Below the pieces are notes generated by a model that did not search any database, was not told where the DNA came from, and saw nothing but the letters and a program-made list of their open reading frames with translations. DNA of 64,000 nucleotides from Brachypodius melanocephalos (lineage: Eukaryota > Chordata > Aves > Passeriformes > Pycnonotidae). The DNA lies in the NCBI GenBank assembly GCA_013398615.1, contig VZSR01000520.1, positions 48,302,849-48,366,848 of the forward strand, given 5' to 3'. Below are positions 11,585 through 23,060 of the stretch, one piece after another. Each line of letters starts with the position of its first letter. Within the stretch, counting starts at the first letter, position 1. A program made the translations under genes and the position numbers.

Positions 11585-11757
11585 CAAAAAAACCCATCCA
11601 ACCAACCCAAAAAACTCCCTCAAAACCCAAAAACCAAAAAAAGCCGAACAAAACCCCAAATCCCTAAACTCAACCTCCCAAACCACCATCTCCCCCACAA
11701 AATAAAAACAAAAACACCCAAAAATCCAAACAAACCAATCCCAAAACCCCAAAAAAG
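11585..11757. repeat. A/C-only low-complexity tract
   Basis: About 170 bp consist almost entirely of A and C on the plus strand (for example aaccaacccaaaaaactccc), with only a couple of G and about a dozen T. There is no regular period. It is a strongly strand-asymmetric tract, and the minus strand is correspondingly T/G-rich. Confidence 0.85.
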
Positions 11758-11878
11758 GAAGTAAAAAATGAGGAAAAATAAAACCAAAACTGGGATGATG
11801 AATTCCCATCAGTCATTTCTCTTCTGGAATATCTTCCTTATTTTGTATGGAAATATTTCCTGTTGGGAATGGCCCAGA

Positions 11879-11976
11879 GTGGGATCTTTGGGATGTCCTG
11901 TGTAGGGCCAGGAGTGGGATTTGATGTTCCCTGTGGTTCCCTTCCAGCTCAGGAGATTCCCTGATCCTATAAATCC
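11879..11976 (+). mobile_element. CR1-type 3' end, second subfamily (degenerate)
   Basis: gggatctttgggatgtcctg, gggccaggagtgggatttga, cccttccagctcaggaga and ttccctgatcctataaatcc follow the order of a CR1 3' end. This subfamily finishes in a cttccaactcaggatattctatga block rather than the aacccaaacc block. Related ends are at 19163-19250 (+) and 44711-44760 (-). Confidence 0.65.
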
Positions 11977-14900
11977 ATATAGGGGCATTTTAGGAGCAGC
12001 TGTGTTTGACTGCAGAGTCTTAATTTGAGCTATGTTTATGGGCCAAAATTTAATTTCAAATTAATTTTCTCCATCAGTTCCCACTTGGAAATGCTTCTAA
12101 GATGAAGGGAAATGAGGCTTCCAAAGCGCTGTTGTAAGGGATATTTCTGAAAATCGACAATTTTGCAAGAAACAGCTTTTTTTTTCCCTACAAAAAGGAG
12201 GTTCGAGAAAACGGTTTTGGAATTTTTGGGATTGAGTCTTGAGCTCGTTGCACAGAACCCTTGAGTTTTGGGATGGGAACTGGTCTGTATCTCCCCTCAA
12301 TTCTGTTTATGGAATTAAAATCCAAGGCAAAATAGGAGCTGATCCTTAGGAATGCAGAAAAAAACCCCCATTGAGATGAGAGGGAAGAATTTATTCTGAT
12401 GCAGTTGAACTTTTCCCATCTCCTACCTCACAAGGTCAAAGATTTTGACTTTAACTCCTCCAGGATTCCCCTGAAATCAAATTTTTGTAGGAATAGGGAA
12501 TCGAGGAAGGTCTATTTTGTGATCTCCTGGGTAATTTACAGCTGGATTTCCCTTTGGACCTCTCTGCCCCTGTAATTAACAGCAAGGAAATTCCCCCAGG
12601 ATCATTTTATCCTGGAGAAGCTGCCAGGTGATGTTGGAAAAACCTTGGGATGCGTTTTCTCTGCCAACAAATTCTATTTGGGGTGAATATTCCGCATTTT
12701 CGACCTTTTCTCCTTGACAATCAGAGGACAGGGGAGCTGTGCCCTGCAATTCCAGGGAAAATCCCGTTGGGAGCACATCCTCCCACCATGGATGTGCAAA
12801 GGGTGATGGTTCTTGACACTTTGCAGTGAGGAATATTTTTAAAGCCAGTTTTTTTCTCCCTTCAGGATGGGAACACTGGGATGGAAAAACTGCTGGAGTT
12901 GGGAAAATCCCCCAAAATCCCAGCAGCATCCAGAGAGTGAAAAATAAGGACAATTCCTGGGAGCTCTTAGCAAGGGAAAGCAATATTTTAATATTTTTTT
13001 AATCAAAGTTGTGGTTTTATTCTGCCCTGAAAGCAGGAATTTGTCCCTCTCTGCCCTCTCCCGCAGCCAGGAAAGGAATCCTGGGTGAGAATTCCTCATG
13101 GGACAGAGCTCAGGTGTGTTAATGGAATGGAATTTAATTCACGCTTGGATGGCAAGCACAGAGCTCAGCTCCAAGAAGTTTTGCTCCAAGCGTTTCCTTT
13201 CTGAAACAAAAAAACCCCGGAATTAAAGCTTCAGTTCCTAAAAGTTCTAAATCCCAGAAAACTCCTTTGCTTTAGGAGGACCAAACAATTTTATTCAATT
13301 TTTTTTTTTCCTTAGGAAATGCATTTAATTCTTCAAAAATTGTAGGGCAAACCAAATAATTTAAGGAATGGAATGGGGCTCATCAAAGTTATTGAAGAGC
13401 CTAAATAAAATATTCCTGATATTAAATGCGGCTTGGAAAATGTTCAGACTTGGTTGGGAACGCTGATTGTCCAACACCAACTCTTTGGAAAATTTCCAGG
13501 CAGAGAGAATTTGAGTGGAATCCCCCCTAAAATCCCACGAAACTTTCCAATGGCAAAAGTTTTTCTGGGAAAATAAAGAAAATAAGGAAATTTTTGGTGG
13601 GAATATTTAGGGCCGGCTCAGCTGCACGAGCTGTGGCCAGCGTCATCCATCAAATGTTGGACTTTGGAGAAAATGGGTGGTGGAGGCTCCTTCAAAACTG
13701 CCAGGAGAAGATTATTTATGGGACAATTATTTATGGGATGCTGCTGTCTGGGGGTTTGGGAACAAGGGACAGGCCAGGGCCACTTTGGGATAGAAAAATT
13801 GGTCTGAATCTCATCTTGAGCAGATGTTTTTGCAGCTGAGATGGGAGAAAATGTGTCCGAAAGGAGATTTATTTCAATACCTTTTTACACTCATTTCATA
13901 ATAGCAGCGTTTTATCTTTTTTACATTGATTTATGGGCACTGAGGCAGAACAGAGGAGTCAGAAAAAAGGCAATTAATGAATCAAGGAGGAAAAAAAAAA
14001 AAACAACCCTGTGCGAATGCTTGAAGATAAAATAAAAAATGGAAAAAAAAAAAAAAAAGAGAGAGAGAAAGAAAGGGGAGGATAATGGATGGCTCCATTT
14101 TAACATAATGTTATTTTTGGATTTTTTTTCTTTTTTTCTCTTTTTTTCCCCCGTTATTTTTATTCCCTAATGTGTTATTTACTGCCTGCTTGGGAGCTGA
14201 CAGCAAATAAACAGCATTTGCAACGTAACATCGTTAGCACCCCGATGCACTTGCTCATCCCACTCCGGCTGTCAAATTCCCGCTGCATCCAACATCCGTC
14301 TCCGTCGGCGCGGATTGAGCCGGGGTTTAATCAGAGCCGGGCTTTAATTGCCTGATGGCCAAATTAAAACCAAGCGACAGCTCCTGAGGAAATGGCAGAG
14401 CCGCCGAAGCGTTTGGGCGCCAACTGCCAGGATTTGAGTTTGGTTTGGAGGGATTTGACGGATTTGGGGATCGGCGCTGCCGGATTTGGGTTTTTTTGAT
14501 GCTGGATGAAGGTCACTTTGGGCTTGGAATGTTGTCAGGATTGAGGGAAGAGAGAAGGGAAGCTCTGGAGGAAAGAGGGAAATGTGGAAGTGGTTTGGCG
14601 CTGCTGGAGGGGAAGGTGGGATGTGGGAACGTTGTGAGAACTGAAAAAAGCAGGGGACTCTCACAGCCTTGCAAGAAAGGTTTGAAAGAGTTGAATTTTT
14701 TGAAATTTTGAAATTTTTTGAAATATTTGGAGCACAGAAAATTTTCTGAGCTGCAAAAAATCTAAAAACGAGCAACTCTTGTGTGCTGTGAGGCGTTTGT
14801 GCAGCGTTTATTGAACGGTTTAAGTAGAGGCTTGTAAGCTTTTAACATCAGCCTATTAGATCATTTTAAAAAAAGTTTAAAAACTTTTAAAAGGTCTTGT

Positions 14901-15075
14901 AGCAAAGAGAAATTTGGCTTCTGTTGTTGTGGAGTGAGTTTTACCATCTTTGATGTCTCCACCTTCACTGAGGCTGATGGTGGAATAAAAAACTCGTGGA
15001 ACGCCTCTAGATCCAACAGTGGGAGAGTATTTTGGAGAACACAGCTGAGCCAAAGGAAATTTAATTTAATTTAAC
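11977..15075. other. Unique A/T-rich non-coding stretch
   Basis: No gene, RNA gene or clear transposon. Low-complexity A or T runs occur at 13990-14003, 14042-14058 and 14121-14150. The part at 14170-14350 (cagcaaataaacagcatttg onward) is unusually free of background repeats and could be conserved. A local AATTTTGAAATTTT stammer lies at 14690-14730. Confidence 0.45.
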
Positions 15076-15290
15076 CTGAGCCAAAGGGAATTTAGGCTGG
15101 ATGTTAGGAAAATGTTTTTTGCAGAAAGGGTGATAAAGTGCTGGGATGGAGGTGGTGGAGTCACCATCCGTGGATGTGTTTAAAAGATTATTGGATTTGG
15201 AGCTCGGTGCCGTGGTTTGAGGTGTTTGGGCTGGGTTGGACTCAATGATCTTGGAGGTCTCTTCCAACCTGGTGATTCTGTGATTTTATG
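15076..15290 (+). mobile_element. CR1 LINE 3'-end fragment, GATCTTGGAGGTC subfamily
   Basis: Shows ggctggatgttaggaaaatg, gcagaaagggtgataaag, ggtggtggagtcaccatcc, gtttaaaagattattgga, ggttggactcaatgatcttg and gaggtctcttccaacctgg. It ends in gattctgtgatttta, a relic of the octamer tail. This is a well-preserved fragment of an older avian CR1 subfamily. Confidence 0.93.
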
Positions 15291-15390
15291 GGAAATGAAA
15301 TTATTGATCAAATCTGCTGCTCTGCCGGGAATTCCTCCCTCTGGTTTGAATCCAAACAGGGGGAAAAATATGGTTTGGGTTGGGCTGAGC

Positions 15391-15640
15391 GTGGAATCAC
15401 CGAGTTGGAAAAGATCTTTGGGATTGAGGAATCCAAGCTGTGCCTGATCCCCACCTTGTCCCCAGCCCAGGGCTCTGAGTGCCACATTCCTTGGACACTT
15501 CCAGGGATGAGGACACATCCCTGGGAAGCCCCTCCCAAGGCCTGAGCACCTTCTCCATGGAGAAATTCCTGCTGATGTCCAACCTGAACCTCCCCTGGCA
15601 CAGCCTGAGGCTGTTCCCTCTTTTCATGTCCCTTCTTCCT
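15391..15640 (-). mobile_element. CR1 LINE 3'-end fragment, opposite strand
   Basis: Plus-strand text ggaatcaccgagttggaaaa, gagtgccacattccttggac, acttccagggatgagg, atgtccaacctgaacctccc and ctggcacagcctgaggctgt is the complement of a CR1 3' region. It shares the unusual gctgtgcctgatccccacct segment with the copy at 26660-26799, so both belong to one subfamily. It lies 100 bp from the plus-strand copy at 15076-15290, tail to tail. Confidence 0.9.
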
Positions 15641-15995
15641 TGTGGAAAAAAACTCTGCTTCCAGTGAAATTCAGCTTCTACAGCTGCTGAAAAAGCTGGG
15701 AAGGGTTTCCTGCTGCTTTTCCTGTGTGAAACTGGAGCCACTTGGTGAAATAACGCTGCCTGCAAGGGAAAAAAAAATGACATTTCCTAGCGAACTTTTG
15801 TAAGAAATTGCCTATTAATTGTAACCACTATAACGTGGCTTAAATCATCTTCCAGCTGCACTTTTTCCCCTCTTCATGAGCTGTTCATGCTCTGGAACTA
15901 AAAAACCTCGATGAGCTGGGTCTTGGGCTGGTAAATTAAAGCTGGAGGTTCTGTGCTTCCATTTCAGTCTCTGTCTCTCCCACAGTAATTTATGG
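15641..15995. other. Unique non-coding stretch
   Basis: No gene seen. The segment attgcctattaattgtaacc at about 15808 sits in A/T-rich single-copy sequence. Confidence 0.5.
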
Positions 15996-16217
15996 ATAGG
16001 ACAAGAGGGAATGGCTGGGAACTGAGAGAGGGTGGCCTTAGATTAAAGATTGGGAAGGAATTCCTGGCTGGGAGGGTGGAATAGAATTCCCAGAGAAGCT
16101 GTGGCTGCCCCTGGATCCCTGGAAGTGTCCAAGGCCAGGCTGGACAGGGCTTGGAACACCCTGGGACAGTGGAAGGGGATGAACTTTAAGGTCTTTTCCA
16201 ACCCGAACCATTCCATG
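15996..16217 (+). mobile_element. CR1 LINE 3'-end fragment
   Basis: taggacaagagggaatggct, gattgggaaggaattcctgg, ttcccagagaagctgtggct, ccaaggccaggctggacagg, cctgggacagtggaagg and caacccgaaccattccatg appear in canonical order. The cccatggcaggggtggaatg block before the final one is missing, a small internal deletion. Confidence 0.93.
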
Positions 16218-17588
16218 CCAGCTGAAGGGGAGCTGGTGTTGACATTTGCCAGCTGACATTAATCAGGTACACTCCCAGTTCAGTTAATATCAAGAATAAC
16301 CAATCTTTTCTCCCTATTTTTAACGTATTTAAGCAAATCCAGGAGTTTTCATTCCATTGCTGCCTGGGCACTATTGGAAGTAGGTGGAGCACCCCCACCT
16401 CCTGCTTTGGGGTCTGTGCCTTGTCCCCTCTGAAGCTTTTCCATGCCTGACATTCCCAAATTTTGCTTTCATGAGAAGGCAGCAGCTGGAGAAGGCTCCA
16501 AGGTCGGTGTTCCGAGCCCCCTTCATGCCCCACGGCTTTGCAGCAGCTCCTCCAGCTGCTCTGGGAATTTTGTGGCGTGGAAAAGGGGGACTGAGAAGGA
16601 GCAGAGCCTCTTCCGTCCCTCCTGGAGCAGGCTCAAGGTGTTTTCCTGTTGGCTTGGTTCTCACCAAGGATGGGATTTGGGATGGTGGAATTCCACTTTT
16701 CCAGGATTTTGGGTGGATATCAGCTAATGGTTCACCCTGTTTTCCACAGCAGCTCCTCAGTGATGGGATCCCTCTCAATTTTAGGGGCACCTGGTGGGGG
16801 AAAATTGGACTGGAGAGGGGAAAAAAAGAGAGGATTTTGGTCATCTTGGGCCTGGTGCAGAGATGTTTTCCATTTGGCTTTCTCCTGTTCTGTTTAATGG
16901 GTAATTTCTCTGCCTGAGCAAACCTATTGACTCAGCTCTCCAGATAATTACCGGATTTCACGTTGAAAAGCCTTCATACAAATATTAAAAAAAAAGCAAA
17001 AAAACCCCACCAAAACCCTACAAAAGAACAAAGACAAAGCAGCCCCGTGTTATTAATCAATGAGAGGAGAAGGGCGGATTGTTATGAAAATACAGCACCC
17101 ACTCCTCCAGCTTCCCCAGAGCAGCAGATGGTGCAACATTTGTGGAGACAGATCTTCCCCAAACACTCTGCATTAACCATTTAGCATTCCCAGCTCCTAT
17201 TTTATTTTATTTTGTTTTTGAACAGGCAGGGAAAGGCTGGGCAGCAAATGGCTCTTGGACAGGCAGCAGGAACAGCTGAAGGTGTCCTTGGCTTAATGTG
17301 AGTGACTGTGCTCTGCTCAGATTTATGGTGCCTGGCTCCTGGCGTGCCAAGCCTGGTGTTTCTTCCAGGAGATGGAGTGGGATGTTCTGGAGCTGCTGGA
17401 CTGAGCCCAGCATCAGTCACACTCCACTTTCTGGGGGTGTGTGTGCAGTGAAAAATTGGGGGGCTGCTGATGGTAATGGGGTGCTGCTCCAGAGGGGAAG
17501 GGGAAGGAAGAAGGGAAGCCAAATGTGATTTTTGATCCCTGTAACTGCCCTGGCCTGAGGCTGACCCACACTCCTGGAGGATTTACGA
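16218..17588. other. Unique non-coding stretch
   Basis: Open frames of 157-177 codons on both strands (16371-16917) overlap each other and have no domain. An A/C-rich patch lies at 16985-17035. No gene or RNA is recognised. Confidence 0.5.
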
Positions 17589-17858
17589 GGGCATGGAGTG
17601 ACAGGACAAGGGGAATGGCTTCAAAGTGTCAGAGGGTCGGTTTAAATGGGATTTTGGGAAGGAATTCTTCCCTGTGAGGGTGGGAGGCCCTGGAATAGAA
17701 TTCCCAGAGAAGCTGTGGCTGTCCCTGGATCCCTGGCAGTGTCCAAGGCCAGGTTGGATGGTGTTGGAGCAGCCTGGGACAGTGGGAGCTGTCCCTGTCA
17801 TGGCATGGGGTGGGATGGGATTTAAGTCCCTTTCAGCCCAAACCATTCCAGGATTTTA
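17589..17858 (+). mobile_element. CR1 LINE 3'-end fragment
   Basis: gggcatggagtgacaggaca, gggaaggaattcttccctgt, gaattcccagagaagctgtg, ccaaggccaggttggatggt, gagcagcctgggacagtggg and the cagcccaaaccattccagga end all appear in order over about 270 bp. Confidence 0.94.
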
Positions 17859-19162
17859 TTCCAAATGCACAGCTCTCCTGTTAGGCAGCTGCATGAAGAC
17901 CTGTGGGACTCCCAGAGGTGCCTTTTTCCTCCCATATCCAGTGGGATTTTTTGGTGCAGTGTGGAAGGCGCCACTGCTCCCGCAAATCAACCCCCTGGGC
18001 CCCTCTGAAGTCCCTTGGTTTGGGGGCTTCATGGGAACAGGCTCTGGAATGTTCCAGATCTAATCCAGTTCTGGAGTTCAGCGTAGTGGGACGAGCACAG
18101 GAGCTTTTGCCTGCCAGGTCCTGTGGTGCTCAGGGACTCCCAGACCCTCAGCAGTGACCATCATCCCCCCCAAAAAAAGTTACAATGTGAAGAGAGAAAG
18201 ACCAAAAGAAAGGAAGAGTCCCTCCGACTTGGTGAGCCCTCAACAGCAACTTTTCTTGAATATTTTGGTATTAACCAAAAAAAAATCCCCAATTTTCATT
18301 TACTGTTCTCACTCTCTGTCCCAAAAGCCAGAAGTGGGGAGTTAAAACCCCAGCAAAATCCCTGACAGGCAGGGAAAGAGGCCACAATCCATTTTCCCTC
18401 TCCAGCTCTTGAGAGAATGAAAGAAGTGTATTTATTCTTCCATTTCTCCGGGGGACTTCCCGAAGTTATTAGACTCTGCCTTATTAAATAATTGAGCGGG
18501 CTTGTCATAAAGTGACTTCTCCTCCCCATCCATCACGGAGATGTGCAGAAAATGGCCCGACAAGGAACATTTGCTGGGAAAGCTTCAGGGACCATTAACT
18601 CTTGTCACCACCAAAGTGATGAAGGGACCAGGGCCTGATACTTTTTTCCTACCTGGTTTGTAAATATTCAAGTGACGGGTCTTCCCTCCTCCTCCAGGGC
18701 GGGGGTGAAAAGGGGGAGCGGTGCGGTGTGGGGAGGGTGAAGATGATTCTCTGTCAGGTTGGAAGGTATTCCAGGAATTCCCTATGGATAGGCCATGGTG
18801 GAAATCCGCCTCAAGGCACCTGCTGCCTGATGAGGCCCAGATTTTTTGATTTAGGGAAGAGCTCCATCCTCACCATCTCCTCAGGAATATCCTGTGCCAG
18901 GGAGGGTTGGGTTGGATATCAGGGGAAGTTCTTCTCCCAGAACTGGAACAACTTCACAGGGAATTGGCAATTTTTAGCAAGGCTACATTATTTTTGTTGT
19001 GAGTAGAATTTAACTAACTTTGCAAAAGGCAATGTTACTGAACTTTAAAGTAGGTGTTAGATCTTTTTCTTACCAGCTGCTTCAGGCTCGGTTTAAAACT
19101 GAACTTGCATTTCTACCTCGTGTCTGTGTGGGTTTTTGTATCTTAGTTTTCCTGAGGCTGCC
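17859..19162. other. Unique non-coding stretch
   Basis: No gene recognised. A GC-rich purine patch lies at 18696-18738. The text at 18899-18940 (ggttgggttggatatcaggg) may be a very short, decayed CR1 relic. The rest is single-copy. Confidence 0.45.
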
Positions 19163-19250
19163 AGAGCTCCAGGAGCATTGGGTCAGGAGTTGGACTGGAT
19201 GATCCTGATGGGTCCATTCCCACTCAGGATATTCCATGATCCTCTGATTC
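19163..19250 (+). mobile_element. CR1-type 3' end, second subfamily
   Basis: aggagttggactggatgatc, ctgatgggtccattcccact and caggatattccatgatcctc match the 3' end of a CR1 subfamily that terminates in an aactcaggatattctatga-type block. The fragment is under 90 bp. Confidence 0.75.
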
Positions 19251-20156
19251 CTTGGTTTCTGTGGGTGTTTAAGCTCCACAGAACCCAATTTTGACCCACC
19301 TTATCCTTACTCCTGATGGAGTGGGAATTCCTCTCTCTCTCTCTTCCACAAAATATCCTCCAGCACTGATATTCTGCTGATACTGGTCCTCCCTGACAGC
19401 TCCTGGTCCAGAAGGAATTTCCTGTGCAGAGCCAGAACAGGATCTGCACCTGGTGTTCCACAGGCAGCTTGCCCAGGGCAGGAGGATGTTGGGACTGAAG
19501 CTGCCACTGTCCCAACCAGTTTTAAATCCATTTAAAATCCATTCTGGGAGTTCTCCAACAGCAGCCAAACATAAAGATCCAGTGATTTGAGTCCCACCCC
19601 TGAGGAGGCTGCTAAAAATCCTTCCCTTCTTCCCACCAGGAGAACCCTGCAGGGAAGTGTCCTTGAGCCAGCCAGGATCATGTTTTAGTTCCAACTTCCG
19701 AAATCTGTGCAGGTGGAGCCCAACCATGGGTGCTCAGGTGTTTCCTCCAGTGAAATCCATGGAATTCAGACATTCCTCGTGTCCCAAACCACCTCAGCCA
19801 GGATGAGAATTCCATCTGGAAGGAGCCTGGGGTGGGATTTGGGCCTTCCCTCACCCTGAGGTTCTCCCTTGGTCCCAGTGGATTGAAATCACAGTTTGAT
19901 GTGCTTTGCTTTGCCTCAGCCACGTCCAGGACTGGTTTATTGCAGCTGATTCCACAGCTGGGAATAAACCAAAGGGAAAGGCTGGTTAATACAATAAATT
20001 GGCACAAAATCATGAAGGAATTACACCCTTAATGCCTTCATGGGAGTCTTGTCCCCAGGATCACCCCAGAAAGGTCTGATTTCTCTTTTGGGTTCCCACC
20101 AGCTCCAGGTTGATGGCACAGCCACAGCTTGGAGATCTCAGTGAATTTGGGATCTG
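19251..20156. other. Unique non-coding stretch
   Basis: Contains a short CT run at 19331-19346. Minus-strand open frames at 19183-19727 have no recognisable domain. No gene is seen. Confidence 0.5.
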
Positions 20157-20230
20157 AATACTAATACTAATACTAATACTAATAATAACAACAACAACAA
20201 CAATAACAACAACAACAACAACAACAATAT
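20157..20230. repeat. Compound microsatellite (TACTAA)n-(AAC)n
   Basis: About four ACTAAT hexamers grade through AATAATAAC into about 15 AAC/AAT trinucleotides. The change of unit suggests a single A-rich precursor tract that expanded in two modes. Confidence 0.92.
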
Positions 20231-21668
20231 TTTCCCTCAGGAATACATCATTGAGGTGGAAATATTCAACATATCTTTATTCAACAGGCTCATCCAAGGG
20301 GGAAGCACGTCTGGAGCAGCCTGGTGTTTCATCTCCCGTCATCCTGGGTGAACATTCCAGGTCAAGGTGAACCCTGAGCTCCTAAATGAGTATTTGGGGA
20401 TGCAGGCTCGGTGCTCTTCAATCTTCCCACCCGAGTTTCCTCCCGGTGAATTATGAGGCCGGAGATAAGATCTTGGGTGCTTTATATCCAAACAAATGGA
20501 CAAATCTCTGCCTCTTTGTTTTTTAAAAGCCTCAACCCAGAAACAATTTTACCCTCTGAAGGGGAAGGTCACTGCCTGTCTCTTCCACTTATAAAATATT
20601 GCAGTTGGCTGGGGAGCTGAGCTGAATCCCAGGATTTTCAGCCCTGCTGGCACAGCTCCAGCTCTCTCCCCAAATGGGCTCCACTCTCCATAAATCACGG
20701 GGCTGTCAGCTCTGCTTTCACCTCTCCAAGTGAGATGCTGACAGTTTGTTCCCTCTTTTCCCACCCCTGCTCAGGGGAAAGTGTCCTTCGGAGGCGATTT
20801 CTCTGATGGATTCCGTGCCTCTCCCCGGGAGTGAATTATCCAGCGGGATACTCGGGTGTTTTGACACCGGTGCTCGCTTGTTCCGTCGGGATGAGGGACG
20901 TGGTGGAGGTGCCAATGTCAAGCAATCCTGAGCCAGCACTGTGGGCTTTGAGTGATGATCCCACAGATCTCTGTTGGCGGCAATGAGGCGCCCCAAAAAT
21001 TCACAGGGTGGGATGGAACTCCCGTCAAAAGTTCCAAAGGAATGTCTGTGTTTCGGGAATCTTTCCCTAAACGTGTGTTTTTAGGGGTGTGATTGATGGG
21101 AATGTTTTGCCACCAGGCTGCCCAGCTTTTCCAAATTTTACAAAACAGGGTGAAAATCCTATTCCATCCTTGTCCTGTGGAAAAAGCATTTTTGGGGTTG
21201 TCCAGAGGAATGTGAGTCCAATTCTCCTCTCAGCTGGTACAATCCTTGTTATCCAATTATTTTGAAAGGAAAAACAATCTCTTTCTTTGCTTTCTGGTTT
21301 CTGGAAGAAAGATGAGCTGAGAACAGCTAAACACGGCCTCGTTACTGTGCAGGCCTTGCCTCTCAGCACTAATTGGCTGGGAAGGGATTTCCCACTCAGC
21401 TAATTAGCCTTAATTGTGTCACTTTCCTTATTTTGCCATTTTGCCTCTCGCCACAAGCAATCCTGGATGCAGCTGAGGAGAAGAGGCTGAATTGGGCTCC
21501 ATCCATGGGTGCAGCCAGGAGGCTCCTTTGCCCTTCAGGGCCACAAAGAAAGGACTCACCTGGGCTCTCAGTGACCTCAGGTCAGGTTATTCCATCCAAA
21601 CCCAGGTAAAATGGGAATTGAGATGACTGGGATGTTTTTGCTGGGAGATATTTTTCACTAGAATTCTG
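20231..21668. other. Unique non-coding stretch before a gap
   Basis: No gene, RNA gene or transposon recognised. The sequence runs into the 100-N gap at 21669. Confidence 0.5.
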
Positions 21669-21768
21669 NNNNNNNNNNNNNNNNNNNNNNNNNNNNNNNN
21701 NNNNNNNNNNNNNNNNNNNNNNNNNNNNNNNNNNNNNNNNNNNNNNNNNNNNNNNNNNNNNNNNNNNN
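21669..21768. other. Assembly gap, 100 N
   Basis: Exactly 100 N, the conventional placeholder for a scaffold gap of unknown length. Frames that appear to cross it are meaningless. Confidence 0.99.
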
Positions 21769-22807
21769 GTTTCCTTGTCCAAGTGCCTCCATTTCTTCTG
21801 CCATCACTGTCCCTTTCTGGCTTGGTCTGTTTCGTGGGAACTGAGGGTCTTCTCTTGCTTCCAAGTTGGGATCTTCTCCCTCTTGGGTGGGTTTGGTGGG
21901 AATTGTGGCTTCTCTGGGCCCCAGCTGAAGCTGCTGGAAGAGCTGTGGCTGGCATAGGAGCTGCTGTGACCTCAGCCCTTCACTTACCTTCCCAACCTCT
22001 TTGGGACTGTTTTTCCAGCACCAGAGCTTGGAATTTTTTTGGCTCTGGCTGGACCAGGGTTTGTTTGTTCATATCCCACAGCTGAGGCCTTCCCTCTTGC
22101 CCACTCAGGATATTGATGCACAAAAAAAGGAGGAAGAGCAGGAATGGGTTGTGCAGGTCCTTTTCTGTGTGTGTGAGGATATTCCCTTTCTGATATTCCA
22201 TAGCTGCATAAGAGAGGAGTGAGAGAGATTTAACATGGAAAAGCTCTGGAGAGTTTTATTTATTCCTCTGTCTCCTGGAGTGCATCAGGACCACAAATTC
22301 TTGTAACACGGCGAGGTTTTAAAGCTCTGAGCAAGCGTCTCTCTGGTGGAAAACCCTCCTGCAGAACACGAGACGATATTTTTGTCACCGCGGCGCCTCG
22401 GGAGCAGCTGACAGCTGCTGCTTTGTCCTGATCTCTTCTGCACTTTTCTCTTTATTGACTGGAACCAGAGAGCTCTGGGGTGGGCAGAGGGCCCTGTTCT
22501 GGTTTTTTAGGAATGTTTTCCCAGTTTGTGGTGTTTTAATTTGCTGGGAGCATGGGGAAGGATGTGAAACCTCGGGCAGCTCCTGTCCTCAGCCCTCTGC
22601 GGTACCTTGGAGAGCTCCTGCAGCCCGGTGTGGATTCTCCTGTGGATGGGAAGGATCTTTACACTGTGCTGCTCCAATTTTTACTGAAATCCTTCAAAAT
22701 CCATGGGAGACTGTGCTCCAGAGGGGGATTGAGCTGCCCCTGCCCTCCAACAAAAAAGAGGATGGCTTCAAATCTGTGCCAGGATTTATCCATCACGCTT
22801 TGCGAAA
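21769..22807. other. Unique non-coding stretch after a gap
   Basis: No gene recognised. A small CpG-bearing patch lies at 22367-22405. Open frames near 22455-22817 show no domain. Confidence 0.45.
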
Positions 22808-23060
22808 CATGGAGTGATAGGAAAAAGGGGGAATGGCTTCAGACTGAAAGGGAGCAGGGATGGATGGGATATTGGGAAGGAATTCCTGGCTGGAGATTGG
22901 TGGGACACTGGAAAAGGTCACCCAGAGAAGTTGTGGATGTTCCAACCCTGGAAGTATCCAAGGCCATGTTGGATGGGCTTGGAGCAACCTGGGATAGTGG
23001 AAGTTGTCCCTCACCAGGGGGTGGAGTGAGATTTTTCCTTCCAGCTTAAACAATTCCTCA
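22808..23060 (+). mobile_element. CR1 LINE 3'-end fragment
   Basis: catggagtgataggaaaaag, gggatattgggaaggaattc, tcacccagagaagttgtgga, gaagtatccaaggccatgtt, ggagcaacctgggatagtgg and a decayed end (ttccagcttaaacaattcc) follow the CR1 order. The cccatggcaggggtggaatg block is reduced to caccagggggtggagtgag. Confidence 0.92.

Noticed and set aside
18893..18945. Possible CR1 relic (ggttgggttggatatcaggg)
   Set aside because: Only about 50 bp match the 5' part of a CR1 tail, with no following blocks in order. Too weak to list.
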